DNA of 59,103 nt from an uncultured Pelagibacteraceae bacterium (lineage in GTDB: Bacteria > Pseudomonadota > Alphaproteobacteria > Pelagibacterales > Pelagibacteraceae): NCBI GenBank assembly GCA_902609675.1, contig CACLST010000004.1:1-59103 (forward strand). Direction: 5' to 3'. Positions 1 to 10,680 of this stretch are shown here, in pieces. Position 1 is the stretch's first letter; each line of letters begins with the position of its first letter. The notes beneath the pieces are model-generated. The model made no database searches and was not told where the DNA came from. It saw only the letters and a program-made list of their open reading frames with translations. The translations under genes and the position numbers were made by a program.

Positions 1-1182
1 TGTGATATTTAAAATTACAGAAATTAAAGAATACTTAAATGGTGTTTTAGTATCATTTCTTGCAAACAAAAAGGTTGAAAATATTTTGATCAAAGAAAAT
101 GCTGGAAGCCCAAAAGAAAAATAGAATAAAGCTTTTGCAGAATTACTAACACTTAACTTATCGAAAGAACCATATCCAAATAAAGCAGATGTTATTTGTT
201 CTGAGCCAACAATGAGAGCAAGTGATGCTGGTAAACTTAAAAATAAACTTAATTCTAACGCTTTATTCTGTAACTCTCTAGTTTTTAAAGAGTTATTACT
301 TTTAATATGTCGACTAAGGTTTGGAAGGATTACAGTACCTATAGCAATACCAGCTATTGCTAAATTTATCTGATAAATTCTATCTGCATAATATAAATAG
401 GAAACAGCACTTGCTTGAAATGATGCAATAATTGTGCCAACTAAGATATTTATCTGAGTTACACCTGAAGAAAATATGCTTGGTAAAAGTTTACTAAAAA
501 AATTTTTAACCTTATCGTTTATTTTAAAATGAAAATTTATATGTAATACAAAATATTTTTTTACAAATATTAATAAAAAAATAAATTGTAGAAGCCCTGC
601 AAGAGTAACAGCATATGATAAGTAATAAACCAAATAATCATTTAAATTTTCGGCATATAACAAACAAATTATTAGTAATATATTTAGAATCATTGGTGCT
701 GCAGCTGCAGCTGCAAATTTATTATGTGAGTTTAAAATTGCTGAAAAAAAAGATGCAAGACTAATAAAAAATAAAAAAGGAAATGTAATTCTAGTAAGGT
801 CAATTGCAATATTTAATTTTTCTGTATCATTTGAAAATCCTGGTGCAATTAATTTAATAAAAGCTGGCATGAATATTTCAATTATTAAGATTGTAAAAAA
901 CAAGCATAATAGCAATAGATTAAAAATTGTACTTGCGAAAGTGTTTGCATTTTTTTTTGATCTAAGAAGTTCTGAGGAATAAGATGGAACAAATGCAGCA
1001 TTAAAAGTTCCCTCTGAAAATAATCTTCTAAAAGTATTTGGAATTCTAAAGGCTACAAAAAAAGCATCTGCTAAAGGTCCCGAACCAAGGTATATTGCTA
1101 TGAAAAAATCTCTAATGTAACCAAGAACCCTACTTAACAAAACAAATAGACTAAATGTGCTTGTTGACTTAATGAGGTTCAT
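1..1182 (-). CDS. murJ: Murein biosynthesis lipid II flippase MurJ (MviN), 3' end truncated by window edge
   Basis: Not in ORF track because no stop lies in the window. Reverse-strand translation from ATG at 1182 gives MNLIKSTSTFSLFVLLSRVLGYIRDFFIAIYLGSGPLADAFFVAFRIPNTFRRLFSEGTFNAAFVPSYSSELLRS, typical of the MurJ N-terminus; the stretches I translated further down remain open. Confidence 0.93.
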   Translation of the reverse strand, partial: MNLIKSTSTFSLFVLLSRVLGYIRDFFIAIYLGSGPLADAFFVAFRIPNTFRRLFSEGTFNAAFVPSYSSELLRSKKNANTFASTIFNLLLLCLFFTILIIEIFMPAFIKLIAPGFSNDTEKLNIAIDLTRITFPFLFFISLASFFSAILNSHNKFAAAAAAPMILNILLIICLLYAENLNDYLVYYLSYAVTLAGLLQFIFLLIFVKKYFVLHINFHFKINDKVKNFFSKLLPSIFSSGVTQINILVGTIIASFQASAVSYLYYADRIYQINLAIAGIAIGTVILPNLSRHIKSNNSLKTRELQNKALELSLFLSLPASLALIVGSEQITSALFGYGSFDKLSVSNSAKALFYFSFGLPAFSLIKIFSTFLFARNDTKTPFKYSLISVILNIT

Positions 1183-1231
1183 AAATCATATTAGTCTTAA
1201 ATTTACCTTAATAGTATATTTAATTTACCCA

Positions 1232-3520
1232 ATGAAAAAAAACAAAATAGAACATTATTCAGATAAAGAGGCTCTTGAATTTCATAATTCAAATAAATCT
1301 GGCAAGATTGAGATAAATTCATCAAAACCGATGACATCAAAAAGAGACTTAGCTTTAGCTTACTCTCCAGGTGTTGCAGCTCCAGTTAAAGAAATTTTTA
1401 AAAATCCAGAGCTGGCATATGATTATACTACCAAAGGAAATTTAGTTGCAGTTATAAGTAATGGATCTGCAATTTTAGGATTGGGTAACTTAGGGGCAAT
1501 TGCATCAAAACCTGTAATGGAAGGTAAAGCGGTATTGTTTAAAAGATTTGCAGATATAGATGCTATTGATTTAGAAATTGACAGTAAAGATCCTGAAGAA
1601 ATAGTTAATAGTATAAAAAATTTTGCTGTAAGTTTTGGGGGTATCAATCTTGAGGATATTGCTGCCCCAGAGTGTTTTATAATTGAGGAAAATTTAAAGA
1701 AAATTCTTGATATACCAGTGTTTCATGATGATCAGCATGGAACAGCAATCATTACATCGGCAGCGCTTATTAATTCGATTCATATTACTAAAAAAATTAT
1801 TTCTGAAGTAAAAGTTGTTGTTAATGGTGCAGGAGCATCTGCCATGGCGTGCTCAGATTTATTTTTGAAATTAGGAGTAAAAAAAAAAAATTTAACAATG
1901 ATAGATAGTAAAGGGGTAATTAGTATTGATAGAAAAGGATTGAATAAGTGGAAATTAAAGTATGCAAAAAAAACAAAAGATAAAACCCTTAGTGATGCAT
2001 TAAAAAATGCAGATGTTTTTCTAGGATTATCCTCGGCAGGAATTTTAAAAAAAGAAATGATCAAACAAATGGCAAAAAATCCAATTATATTTGCATGCGC
2101 TAACCCAGATCCAGAAATTTTACCAGAGGAAGCTTACAAGATTAGAAAGGATGCAATTATAGCAACTGGTAGATCGGATTATGCAAACCAAGTTAATAAT
2201 TTAATTGGTTTTCCATATATATTTAGAGGTGCACTAGATGTAAGAGCAAAAACAATAAATGAGGAAATGAAAATTTCCGCAGCTAATGCAATTGCTAAGT
2301 TAGCTAGGGAAAGAGTTCCAGATGAGGTAGCGGCAGCAATGGGAGGAGACAGGCCTAAATATGGTAAAGATTATATTATTCCATCCACATTTGATCCAAG
2401 ACTAATAAGTGTAATTCCAGTTGCAGTAGCAAAAGCCGCGATAAAAAGTGGAGTTGCTAGAAAAAATATAGAAAATTTTGATCTATACTCTGAACAATTA
2501 AAACAAAGATTGGATCCATCAGTAACAATTCTACAAGGGATAAATTCTAAAGTTAAAAAAAATCCAAAAACTGTAGTGTTTGCAGACGGTGAGGATGAGA
2601 ATACGCTTAAAGCTGCGATTGCATTTAAAAATGGTGGACTAGGAACTCCAATAATTGTTGCAAAAGAGAACGTTGTTAAACAAAGACTAAAAGAAATTGG
2701 TTATGGGGAAAACCTAGATATTAAAATTGTGAATTCTACTGATAAAAAATTGAGACACAAATATGTAAAATTTCTTTTTAAAAAAATGCATAGAGAGCAA
2801 GGTTTGCTTGAAAGAGATTGTGATAGAATGATTAGAAATGATAGAGTAATTTGGGCATCTTGTATGGTTGAATGTGGAGATGCAGATGCAATGGTAACTG
2901 GCAATACGAGAAGATATTCCCAATCGCTAGAAAAAATTAAGAAAGTAGTTCCTGCTCGTAAGGGTGAAATAATGTTTGGATTAAATATGGTTGTAAGCAA
3001 GGGTAAAACTGTTTTTATCGGAGATACATCTGTAAATGAGTACCCTTCTTCTGAAGAATTAGCTGATATATCAATATCTTCAGCAAGAGTTGCAAGATTA
3101 TTTGGATTTGATCCTAAGGTTGCTTTTTTATCTCACTCAACATTTGGTCAACCAATTACAAGTAGGACAAAACATATAAGAGATGCTGTAGAAATATTAA
3201 AAGATAGAAAAGTTGATTTTAAATTTGATGGAGATATGCAACCAGATGTTGCTCTCAACGAGGAATACACTGAATTATATCCATTTTCAGAAATAGTTGG
3301 AAATGCAAATATTTTAATAATGCCTGGTCAGCATAGCGCAGCAATTTCTAATAAAATTATGAAATCATTAGGGGGTGCTAAAATTATTGGACCACTCTTA
3401 ATAGGTCTAGCTCAACCAATAGAGATTGCTCCGTTGAGATCTTCTACTTCTGAGATATTAGATTTAGCATCAGTTGCAGCTTATTCTGCTGGTGTAATTA
3501 AATATGAAAAAACAAAATAA
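1232..3520 (+). CDS. maeB: NADP-dependent malic enzyme with C-terminal phosphotransacetylase-like domain (MaeB type)
   Basis: Malic enzyme motifs (KRDLALAYSPGVAAPVKEI, FHDDQHGTAI) plus PTA-like C-terminus. ORF is open from 1157 but the ATG at 1232 (MKKNKIEHYSDKEALEFH) fits the family. Confidence 0.93.
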   Translation: MKKNKIEHYSDKEALEFHNSNKSGKIEINSSKPMTSKRDLALAYSPGVAAPVKEIFKNPELAYDYTTKGNLVAVISNGSAILGLGNLGAIASKPVMEGKAVLFKRFADIDAIDLEIDSKDPEEIVNSIKNFAVSFGGINLEDIAAPECFIIEENLKKILDIPVFHDDQHGTAIITSAALINSIHITKKIISEVKVVVNGAGASAMACSDLFLKLGVKKKNLTMIDSKGVISIDRKGLNKWKLKYAKKTKDKTLSDALKNADVFLGLSSAGILKKEMIKQMAKNPIIFACANPDPEILPEEAYKIRKDAIIATGRSDYANQVNNLIGFPYIFRGALDVRAKTINEEMKISAANAIAKLARERVPDEVAAAMGGDRPKYGKDYIIPSTFDPRLISVIPVAVAKAAIKSGVARKNIENFDLYSEQLKQRLDPSVTILQGINSKVKKNPKTVVFADGEDENTLKAAIAFKNGGLGTPIIVAKENVVKQRLKEIGYGENLDIKIVNSTDKKLRHKYVKFLFKKMHREQGLLERDCDRMIRNDRVIWASCMVECGDADAMVTGNTRRYSQSLEKIKKVVPARKGEIMFGLNMVVSKGKTVFIGDTSVNEYPSSEELADISISSARVARLFGFDPKVAFLSHSTFGQPITSRTKHIRDAVEILKDRKVDFKFDGDMQPDVALNEEYTELYPFSEIVGNANILIMPGQHSAAISNKIMKSLGGAKIIGPLLIGLAQPIEIAPLRSSTSEILDLASVAAYSAGVIKYEKTK

Positions 3521-3528
3521 AATATTTG

Positions 3529-4122
3529 TTATTTTTTAACAACTCTCAAATCATCAACTAAAAAAATACTTGTAACAACATCCTCAACATCTAAAATTTG
3601 TTTGGCTTCTTTAATAACTTCATCTCTCTCAGTTTTATTTTGTGCTATCCCGTAAACATAAATTTTTTTCTTATAAGTATCTATATTATAGTTAACTGCT
3701 TTGATTTTTTTACTCCCAATTAAAGCTGCTCTTAGTTGAGAAGTGATTAGTAGATCTTTTGCGGATCTTTTGAAATTAAATTTCTCTTTAATTTGTAAAT
3801 CATTATTTACTGATCTAGCACCTTTAATTTCCCAAGCTAACTTTGTAATTTTTAATTTATCCTCAACAGCATTTACTTTTCCAGTTAAAAATATTCTTCC
3901 ATCAAGTATCTTTGTTTTTACAGAAATTATGTAACTTTTATCTTCAGACAATAATTTTGCTCTTAGATTTTGTTGCATTAATGAATCGTCAATTTGGGTA
4001 CCCAAGCTTCTAGGATCTAAAGCAATAGAGACTCCTGTTCCTAAAACACCAGTAGAGGAATAGCCAACACAACTCGTACAAATTATAAAACTAAATAATA
4101 GAATTATTTTTTTAATTTTCAT
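3529..4122 (-). CDS. BON domain lipoprotein/periplasmic protein (OsmY/DolP-like)
   Basis: Signal peptide with lipobox-like ICTSC; two BON-like repeats (ILDGRIFLTGKVNAVEDKLKITKLAWEIKGARSVNNDLQ). Confidence 0.8.
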   Translation of the reverse strand: MKIKKIILLFSFIICTSCVGYSSTGVLGTGVSIALDPRSLGTQIDDSLMQQNLRAKLLSEDKSYIISVKTKILDGRIFLTGKVNAVEDKLKITKLAWEIKGARSVNNDLQIKEKFNFKRSAKDLLITSQLRAALIGSKKIKAVNYNIDTYKKKIYVYGIAQNKTERDEVIKEAKQILDVEDVVTSIFLVDDLRVVKK

Positions 4123-4963
4123 TTTTTATTTTAAGGCAATAATTGTATATAAGTTTTTTAGAAATCTCTCTATCTTCTGAAACTTTTTTCACTATATCTT
4201 TAATTGACATTATTTTAATTAATTTATTAATTTTTTTTTTATCTGATTCTTCAAGTTCTTTAAAACTTAATTTTTCTTTTTTAATTTCAGAAATAACAAC
4301 AGTAATTTCTCCTTTTCTTGAAAAATTTACATCTGATAACTTTTGTACAGAAGTTCTAATATATTCTTCATGATATTTTGAAATTTCTCTACAAATTATA
4401 ATATCTCTGTCTGAAAAAAATTCTTTTACATCATCTATTCTTTTAATCAATTTATTTGGCGATATAAAAAAAACAATTGAACTTTCAAATAATGATAAGA
4501 TTTTAAATAATTTTTTTACTTGATTTTGTTTTTCGGGAAGAAATCCACAAAAATAAAAATTATCTGAAAATCCACTTATTGAAATTGCTGAACTAACTGC
4601 TGATGCGCCCGGAATAGGAAAAATATTAATTTTATTTTTAACACACTCTTTTACCAATACTCTACCTGGGTCTGAAACAGCAGGGGTTCCAGCATCTGAA
4701 ACCAATGATACTATTTTATTATTTTTAAGTATTTCTATAACTTTCTCTAAATTTTTATTTTCATTAAATTTATGGTTTGAAATTAGTTTTTTATTTATAT
4801 CAAATTTTTGAAGTATTTTTTTTGTAACTCTTGTATCTTCGCATAAAATTAAATCTGATTCTTGAAGGATTTTAATGGCTCTAAATGAAATATCACCCAT
4901 ATTTCCAATTGGTGTTGCAACACAATATAGCCCAGGTTTAAATTTATTATTGTTTAAATTCAT
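4112..4963 (-). CDS. rsmI: 16S rRNA (cytidine-2'-O)-methyltransferase RsmI
   Basis: GLYCVATPIGNMGDISFRAIKIL, CEDTRVTKKIL, LVSDAGTPAVSDPG motifs. Confidence 0.95.
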   Translation of the reverse strand: MNLNNNKFKPGLYCVATPIGNMGDISFRAIKILQESDLILCEDTRVTKKILQKFDINKKLISNHKFNENKNLEKVIEILKNNKIVSLVSDAGTPAVSDPGRVLVKECVKNKINIFPIPGASAVSSAISISGFSDNFYFCGFLPEKQNQVKKLFKILSLFESSIVFFISPNKLIKRIDDVKEFFSDRDIIICREISKYHEEYIRTSVQKLSDVNFSRKGEITVVISEIKKEKLSFKELEESDKKKINKLIKIMSIKDIVKKVSEDREISKKLIYNYCLKIKNEN

Positions 4964-4999
4964 ATGAATTCTGTAAATAAATATATTATTAAAACTTAA

Positions 5000-6151
5000 A
5001 TGAAAACTTTAATTAAATTTTTAATGTTTATTGCATTAAGTATCTCCCTTTTTAGTCAAAACATATTTGCCTCTGAAAAAATTAAAATTGGATTAATTAT
5101 TCCTTTAAGTGGTGAAAATTCTTTAATTGGTGAGAAAATTATAAAATCAATAAGAATGGCAATTAATAAAATTAATGATGAAAGGGTGGAGATAATTCCA
5201 AAAGATACAAAATCAAATCCAATTGATGCTTTAAAAGTATCAAAAGAATTATATAAAGACGGTGTAAGAATAATCATTGGCCCAGTCTATAACGAAAGTA
5301 ACAAATATCTTGATGATTTAAAAGATGTAACTTTTATATCTTTTACCAACAAATTAATCGGTAATCCAAAAAATGTAATCAGCGCTGGCGTCAATGCTGT
5401 ATCACAAATACAAACAATAAAAAGATTTAATAATAGAAAAAATTTATCAAAAGGTATTATTTTAATCCCAAGAGCACAATTTAAAAAAGAGATAGAAGAA
5501 GCAATTAATAAAACTAAAATTAAACATAAAGAAGTATTCTATTATGACAGAGAACCAACTAAACTTACCAAGCAAATCGAAGAATTAACTAAATATCAAA
5601 TAAGGAAAAATAATCTTAAATTTGAAATACAAAGACTTGAGGGTTTATCATTTAAAGACAAAGATGAAAAAATACAAAATTTAAAGAAAAGAGATACACT
5701 TGGAAATATTAATTTTGACTCGGTTGTTATAGCTGATTTTGATGAAAATCTAAAAAGTGTTGCTACATCTCTTCTATATACTGATGTCTCATCAAAAAGA
5801 ATTTCTTATATAACCTTAAATCAATGGTTTGACGAAAGTCTTTTAAAAGATGATTCCCTACATCCAATATATTTTCCCTCAATTAATAAAGATAATTATG
5901 AATTATTTATGAATGATTTTAAAAACGCTTATGGTTTAGATGGAGATCAACTTTCATTTTTAAGTTATGATCTAATAGGATTGGTCTATTTTTTAATTTA
6001 TGAAAACGATTTTAAAATTTCAAAAAAAATATTCTATAAAAAAAATAAGTTTAAAGGCAAAATAGGAGTTTTTGAAATAAGCAAAAATACTATTACTCAT
6101 CAACTAAACTTTTATAGCATTGAAGATAAAAAATTTAAAAAAATTTTTTAA
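5000..6151 (+). CDS. Penicillin-binding protein activator / periplasmic Leu/Ile/Val-binding-fold protein (LpoA C-terminal-domain-like)
   Basis: Signal peptide, KIGLIIPLSGENSLIGEKIIKSIRMAIN, divergent from rsmI as lpoA is in many proteobacteria. Confidence 0.75.
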   Translation: MKTLIKFLMFIALSISLFSQNIFASEKIKIGLIIPLSGENSLIGEKIIKSIRMAINKINDERVEIIPKDTKSNPIDALKVSKELYKDGVRIIIGPVYNESNKYLDDLKDVTFISFTNKLIGNPKNVISAGVNAVSQIQTIKRFNNRKNLSKGIILIPRAQFKKEIEEAINKTKIKHKEVFYYDREPTKLTKQIEELTKYQIRKNNLKFEIQRLEGLSFKDKDEKIQNLKKRDTLGNINFDSVVIADFDENLKSVATSLLYTDVSSKRISYITLNQWFDESLLKDDSLHPIYFPSINKDNYELFMNDFKNAYGLDGDQLSFLSYDLIGLVYFLIYENDFKISKKIFYKKNKFKGKIGVFEISKNTITHQLNFYSIEDKKFKKIF

Positions 6152-6737
6152 TTTTTTTAAATGCATTAAAACGATGGTCTATACTATATTTTTTATGAGG
6201 GTCCATCTCACCAAAAGTTAATCTTTTTCCTTTAGGTATAAAGATTGGATCATATCCAAAACCATTTTTTCCTCTCTTTAAATTAGATATTCGTCCCTCA
6301 ATTTTACCAATTTTACTTATAAATTTACCATTTGGCCAAAAGATAGTAAGCACACAAATAAATCTCGCACTTAATTTTTTTTTTTTCCAATTTTTATCTT
6401 TTTTAGAAATTTTTTTGTAAACTTTTTTAATAGCTAAACTGAAATTTCTTTTTTTTCCTGACCAATCTGCTGAATATACGCCTGGTGCTTTATCTAAAAT
6501 GTCAATCTCAATTCCAGAGTCATCTGATAAACAAATTTTACTAGTTTTTTCTGAAAAATATTTTGCTTTTAAAAGAGAGTTTTGTGTAAATGTGGTTCCA
6601 GTTTCTATTGGACTGGGTATTTTAAAGTCCAAATTTGAATAAATTTTTAAACTTTTGGGCAATAGATCTGCTATTTCCTTTAGTTTTCCTTTATTATTTG
6701 AGCCAATGAATATCTCTTTAATTTTTTTTTTAGGCAC
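6135..6737 (-). CDS. rdgB: RdgB/HAM1 family non-canonical purine NTP pyrophosphatase
   Basis: IGSNNKGKLKEI, LSDDSGIEIDILDKAPGVYSADW, GFGYDPIFIPKG motifs. Confidence 0.94.
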   Translation of the reverse strand: MPKKKIKEIFIGSNNKGKLKEIADLLPKSLKIYSNLDFKIPSPIETGTTFTQNSLLKAKYFSEKTSKICLSDDSGIEIDILDKAPGVYSADWSGKKRNFSLAIKKVYKKISKKDKNWKKKKLSARFICVLTIFWPNGKFISKIGKIEGRISNLKRGKNGFGYDPIFIPKGKRLTFGEMDPHKKYSIDHRFNAFKKIKKFF

Positions 6738-6772
6738 CTAGAAATTATACTTTTTCTTACCATATAAACAAT

Positions 6773-7423
6773 ATGGATAAAGAAGAAATAAATGAAGATA
6801 TAAATATTAGTAAAGATGAAAAAGATGAGTTAAACGCTCAAACAGCTGAAAATGATGTTGAGGCTCAAAAGAGTAAAGATAAAAATTCAGATTCAGAGAA
6901 AAATGATGATGAAAAGCTAACTCCGGAACAAGAATTAGAAACACTTAAAGACAAATTAGCAAGAACATTTGCAGAGATGGAAAATCAGAGACGAAGATTT
7001 GAAAAAGAAAAAGAGGATGCATATGAGTATGGTGGATATACTTTCGCAAAAGAGGCCTTAAACCTATTAGATAATCTTGAGAGATCAAAAGCTGTATTGG
7101 AGAGTGATGATAAATTAAAAGATACTGAAGCACTTATAAAAATTATAGAACATTTAGATATTATAAACACTGATATGCTTTCAATTTTTAAAAAAAATAA
7201 CATTGAGCCTATTAAATCTATTAATGAAAAACTTGATCCAAACCTTCATCAAGCTATGATGGAAGTTGAGGATGATACAAAGGATCCAGGAACCATTGTA
7301 CAAGAAATTCAAAAAGGCTTTTTGATGAAAGACAGATTATTGAGACCTTCTTTAGTAGGTGTTTCAAAGAAAAAAGTTAAAGAGGTTGAAAAAGAAGAGA
7401 AAAAAGATGAAAAAAACCAGTAA
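6773..7423 (+). CDS. grpE: Nucleotide exchange factor GrpE
   Basis: Acidic N-terminus, LARTFAEMENQRRRFEKEKEDAYEYGGYTFAKEALNLLDNLERS; upstream of dnaK. Confidence 0.95.
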   Translation: MDKEEINEDINISKDEKDELNAQTAENDVEAQKSKDKNSDSEKNDDEKLTPEQELETLKDKLARTFAEMENQRRRFEKEKEDAYEYGGYTFAKEALNLLDNLERSKAVLESDDKLKDTEALIKIIEHLDIINTDMLSIFKKNNIEPIKSINEKLDPNLHQAMMEVEDDTKDPGTIVQEIQKGFLMKDRLLRPSLVGVSKKKVKEVEKEEKKDEKNQ

Positions 7424-7499
7424 AAACAACAAAAATTTAAATTTTAAAGACGGTTGTAGTCTTATAATTAGCACTTATATGTCGGGTAGGTATTAAATA

Positions 7500-9419
7500 A
7501 TGAGCAAAGTAATAGGTATAGATTTAGGAACAACAAACTCATGTGTAGCAGTAATGGAGGGTACACAAGCTAAAGTTTTAGAAAATGCTGAAGGAGCAAG
7601 AACAACTCCTTCTGTAGTTGCATTTTCAGATAACGATGAAAAATTAATTGGACAGCCTGCAAAGAGACAGGCGGTAACCAATCCAGAAAACACAATATTT
7701 GCTGTCAAAAGATTAATTGGAAGAAATTTTGATGATCCTTCTGTAAAGAAAGATGTTCAGACCGCACCTTTTAAGATCGTTAACTCTGATAAAGGAGATG
7801 CATGGATAGAAGCTAAAGGTAACAAATACTCGCCATCTCAAATTTCTGCTTTTACACTTCAGAAAATGAAAGAGACTGCTGAAAAATATTTAGGCCAAGA
7901 AGTTTCTCAAGCTGTAATAACTGTTCCAGCATATTTTAATGATGCACAAAGACAGGCAACTAAAGATGCAGGTAAAATAGCAGGTTTAGAAGTTTTAAGA
8001 ATTATTAACGAACCGACAGCAGCATCGCTTGCATATGGATTAGATAAAAAGACAAACAATAAAATTGCTGTTTATGATTTAGGTGGAGGTACTTTTGATG
8101 TATCAATTCTTGAGTTAGGAGATGGAGTATTTGAGGTTAAATCAACAAATGGTGATACTTTCCTAGGTGGTGAAGATTTTGATAATACAATTGTTGATTA
8201 TCTATTAACTGAATTCAAAAAAGAAAATGGTATTGATTTAAAATCAGATAAATTAGCATTACAAAGACTTAAGGAAGCTGCAGAAAAAGCAAAAATTGAA
8301 TTATCGTCTGCGGCTCAAACTGAGATAAATTTACCATTTATTACAGCTGATAAAACTGGTCCAAAACATATTAATATGAAAATGACTAGAGCTAAACTTG
8401 AGGCTCTTGTTGAAGATCTTATTTCTAGAACTATTCCACCTTGTGAAACAGCTCTTAAAGATGCTGGTTTAAGTGCAAGCGAAATTGATGAAATAATACT
8501 TGTTGGTGGAATGACCAGAATGCCAAAAGTAATAGAGGAAGTTAAAAATTTCTTTGGAAAAGAACCAAACAAATCTGTAAACCCTGACGAGGTTGTTGCA
8601 ATGGGTGCTGCAATTCAAGCAGGAGTATTGCAAGGTGACGTTAAAGACGTATTATTATTAGATGTTACGCCACTATCTCTAGGAATAGAGACTTTAGGTG
8701 GAGTTTCAACTAAATTGATAGAAAAAAATACTACAATACCAACTAAGAAAAGTCAGGTTTTCTCAACAGCAGAAGACAATCAACCTGCAGTTTCAATTAG
8801 AGTTTTACAAGGTGAAAGAGATATGGCCTCTGACAACAAGATTTTAGGTAATTTTGAACTAGTAGGTATAGCTCCAGCTCCTAGGGGGGTTCCTCAAATT
8901 GAAGTTACGTTTGATATCGATGCAAACGGAATTGTAAATGTTTCTGCTAAAGATAAGGGGACTGGTAAAGAACAAAAAATTCAAATTCAAGCATCAGGTG
9001 GTTTAAGTGATGAAGAAATAAACCAAATGGTTAAGGATGCTGAGACAAACAAAGAAGCTGACAAAAAGAAAAGAGAAGCTGTAGATGCGAGAAACCAAGC
9101 TGACACCCTACTTCATTCTACTGAAAAGAATTTAAAAGAGCATGGTAGTAAAGTTTCTGATGCAGACAAAAAAGCTATTGAAGATGCATCCGCGAATGTA
9201 AGAAACGCATTAAAAGGAACTGATGTTGAAGAAATTAAAAAGAAAACTCAAGATTTGGTTCAAGCTTCAATGAAACTAGGCGAAGCTATTTACAAATCAC
9301 AACAAAGTACAAAACCTGGTGATGCACCTAAAGATGCAAAAGATGAAGGGAAAAAAGACGATAATGTTGTTGATGCAGACTTTGAAGAAGTAAAAGACGA
9401 TAAAGAAAAAAGCGCCTAA
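7500..9419 (+). CDS. dnaK: Molecular chaperone DnaK (Hsp70)
   Basis: [21 protein letters not shown], full-length 639 aa Hsp70. Confidence 0.99.
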   Translation: MSKVIGIDLGTTNSCVAVMEGTQAKVLENAEGARTTPSVVAFSDNDEKLIGQPAKRQAVTNPENTIFAVKRLIGRNFDDPSVKKDVQTAPFKIVNSDKGDAWIEAKGNKYSPSQISAFTLQKMKETAEKYLGQEVSQAVITVPAYFNDAQRQATKDAGKIAGLEVLRIINEPTAASLAYGLDKKTNNKIAVYDLGGGTFDVSILELGDGVFEVKSTNGDTFLGGEDFDNTIVDYLLTEFKKENGIDLKSDKLALQRLKEAAEKAKIELSSAAQTEINLPFITADKTGPKHINMKMTRAKLEALVEDLISRTIPPCETALKDAGLSASEIDEIILVGGMTRMPKVIEEVKNFFGKEPNKSVNPDEVVAMGAAIQAGVLQGDVKDVLLLDVTPLSLGIETLGGVSTKLIEKNTTIPTKKSQVFSTAEDNQPAVSIRVLQGERDMASDNKILGNFELVGIAPAPRGVPQIEVTFDIDANGIVNVSAKDKGTGKEQKIQIQASGGLSDEEINQMVKDAETNKEADKKKREAVDARNQADTLLHSTEKNLKEHGSKVSDADKKAIEDASANVRNALKGTDVEEIKKKTQDLVQASMKLGEAIYKSQQSTKPGDAPKDAKDEGKKDDNVVDADFEEVKDDKEKSA

Positions 9420-9447
9420 ACTATCAACCATTTGTCTATAACTAGTT

Positions 9448-10578
9448 ATGGCAAAAAGAGATTACTACGATGTTTTGGGTGTTGAAAAAAGTGCTGGTCC
9501 AGACCAAATAAAAGCAGCTTATAGAAAACAAGCAGTAAAATATCACCCAGATAAAAATAAAGGTGACAAAGGAGCAGAGGAAAAATTTAAAGAAGCTTCT
9601 GAGGCATATCACGTTCTATCAAATTCAGAGAGGAAACAAAATTATGATAATTTTGGTCATGCTGCATTTGAGAATGGTGGCGGAAGTGGAAGAAGTGGTT
9701 TTGGAAACTTCGACTTTTCTGGCTCTTTTTCAGATATCTTTGAAGACTTTTTTGGCGAAGGTTTTGGTGGAGGTGGAAGAAGATCAAGAAGATCTAATAA
9801 CCGTGGATCAGATTTAAGATATGATCTTTCTATAAGTTTAGAAGAAGCTTACGCTGGAAAAAAACAAGATATTAAATTCTCCACATCAGATAGATGTGAT
9901 ACATGTAGCGGTTCAGGCTCAAAACCTGGACAAAGTGCAAGTACATGTTCTATGTGTGGTGGTCACGGACAAGTACGTTCCAGCCAAGGTTTTTTCACTG
10001 TTCAACAAACATGCCCTCAATGTGCCGGATCAGGGGAACAAATTACTGATCCATGTACAAGCTGTGGCGGTCAAGGTAAAAAACAAGCAAGTAAGAGGCT
10101 TTCAGTAACTATTCCTAAAGGAGTAGACGATGGAACAAGAATTAGATTATCAGGTAAGGGAGAAGCAGGCTCAAGGGGAGCTAGTAATGGTGATCTTTAT
10201 TTATTTATTAATGTAAATTCTCATGAACTTTTCAAAAGGTCTGAAGAAAATTTATTTTTTGAATGCCCAATATCTATTGCAGACGCTGCTTTAGGAGCTG
10301 AAATAAAAATACCAACAATAGATGGTGGGAAAGCAAAGATAAAAATCCCAGCTGGAACACAAAGTGGTAAACAATTTAGATTAAGAGAAAAAGGAATGCC
10401 ATTAATGAGAGGAAATGATTATGGAGATCTTTATGTTCAAGTGAGCACTGAGGTACCAGTATCTTTAAATAAAGAGCAAAAAGAGTTACTTGAAAAATTT
10501 AGAGAAATTGAAAATGAAAAATCAAATCCAAGTATTAAAAAATTCTTTAAAAAAGCAAAAAGTTTTTGGAAAAATTAG
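9448..10578 (+). CDS. dnaJ: Molecular chaperone DnaJ
   Basis: J-domain YHPDKNKGD, G/F region, four CxxCxGxG-type zinc motifs. Confidence 0.98.
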   Translation: MAKRDYYDVLGVEKSAGPDQIKAAYRKQAVKYHPDKNKGDKGAEEKFKEASEAYHVLSNSERKQNYDNFGHAAFENGGGSGRSGFGNFDFSGSFSDIFEDFFGEGFGGGGRRSRRSNNRGSDLRYDLSISLEEAYAGKKQDIKFSTSDRCDTCSGSGSKPGQSASTCSMCGGHGQVRSSQGFFTVQQTCPQCAGSGEQITDPCTSCGGQGKKQASKRLSVTIPKGVDDGTRIRLSGKGEAGSRGASNGDLYLFINVNSHELFKRSEENLFFECPISIADAALGAEIKIPTIDGGKAKIKIPAGTQSGKQFRLREKGMPLMRGNDYGDLYVQVSTEVPVSLNKEQKELLEKFREIENEKSNPSIKKFFKKAKSFWKN

Positions 10579-10680
10579 ATGAAAAAAAAAATCAAATATA
10601 CAATTTTTGGTATTATTTATGTTTTAGCAATTCTAATTCTAGGTGCCTATTTTTATAAAGAGGGCATTGGAATAATTTAA
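10579..10680 (+). CDS. Predicted 33-aa single-TM small protein
   Basis: Not in ORF track. ATG immediately follows the dnaJ TAG stop; translation MKKKIKYTIFGIIYVLAILILGAYFYKEGIGII*; GGA Shine-Dalgarno-like element upstream. Confidence 0.5.
   Translation: MKKKIKYTIFGIIYVLAILILGAYFYKEGIGII

Noticed and set aside
1157-1231. N-terminal extension of the maeB ORF (MLVDLMRFINHISLKFTLIVYLIYP)
   Set aside because: Overlaps the divergent murJ start; the extension does not resemble malic enzymes and the downstream ATG at 1232 fits.
1423-3000. Several reverse-strand ORFs of 69-99 aa opposite maeB
   Set aside because: Hydrophobic low-complexity shadow ORFs antisense to a strongly conserved gene; no recognisable motif.
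7468-7475. TTAGCACT upstream of dnaK resembling half of a CIRCE element
   Set aside because: The complementary GAGTGCTAA arm is missing at the required spacing, so an HrcA operator is not supported.
9563-10108. Alternative-frame ORFs (84 aa and 70 aa) within dnaJ
   Set aside because: Frame-shifted readings of glycine/cysteine-rich dnaJ; no independent evidence of translation.
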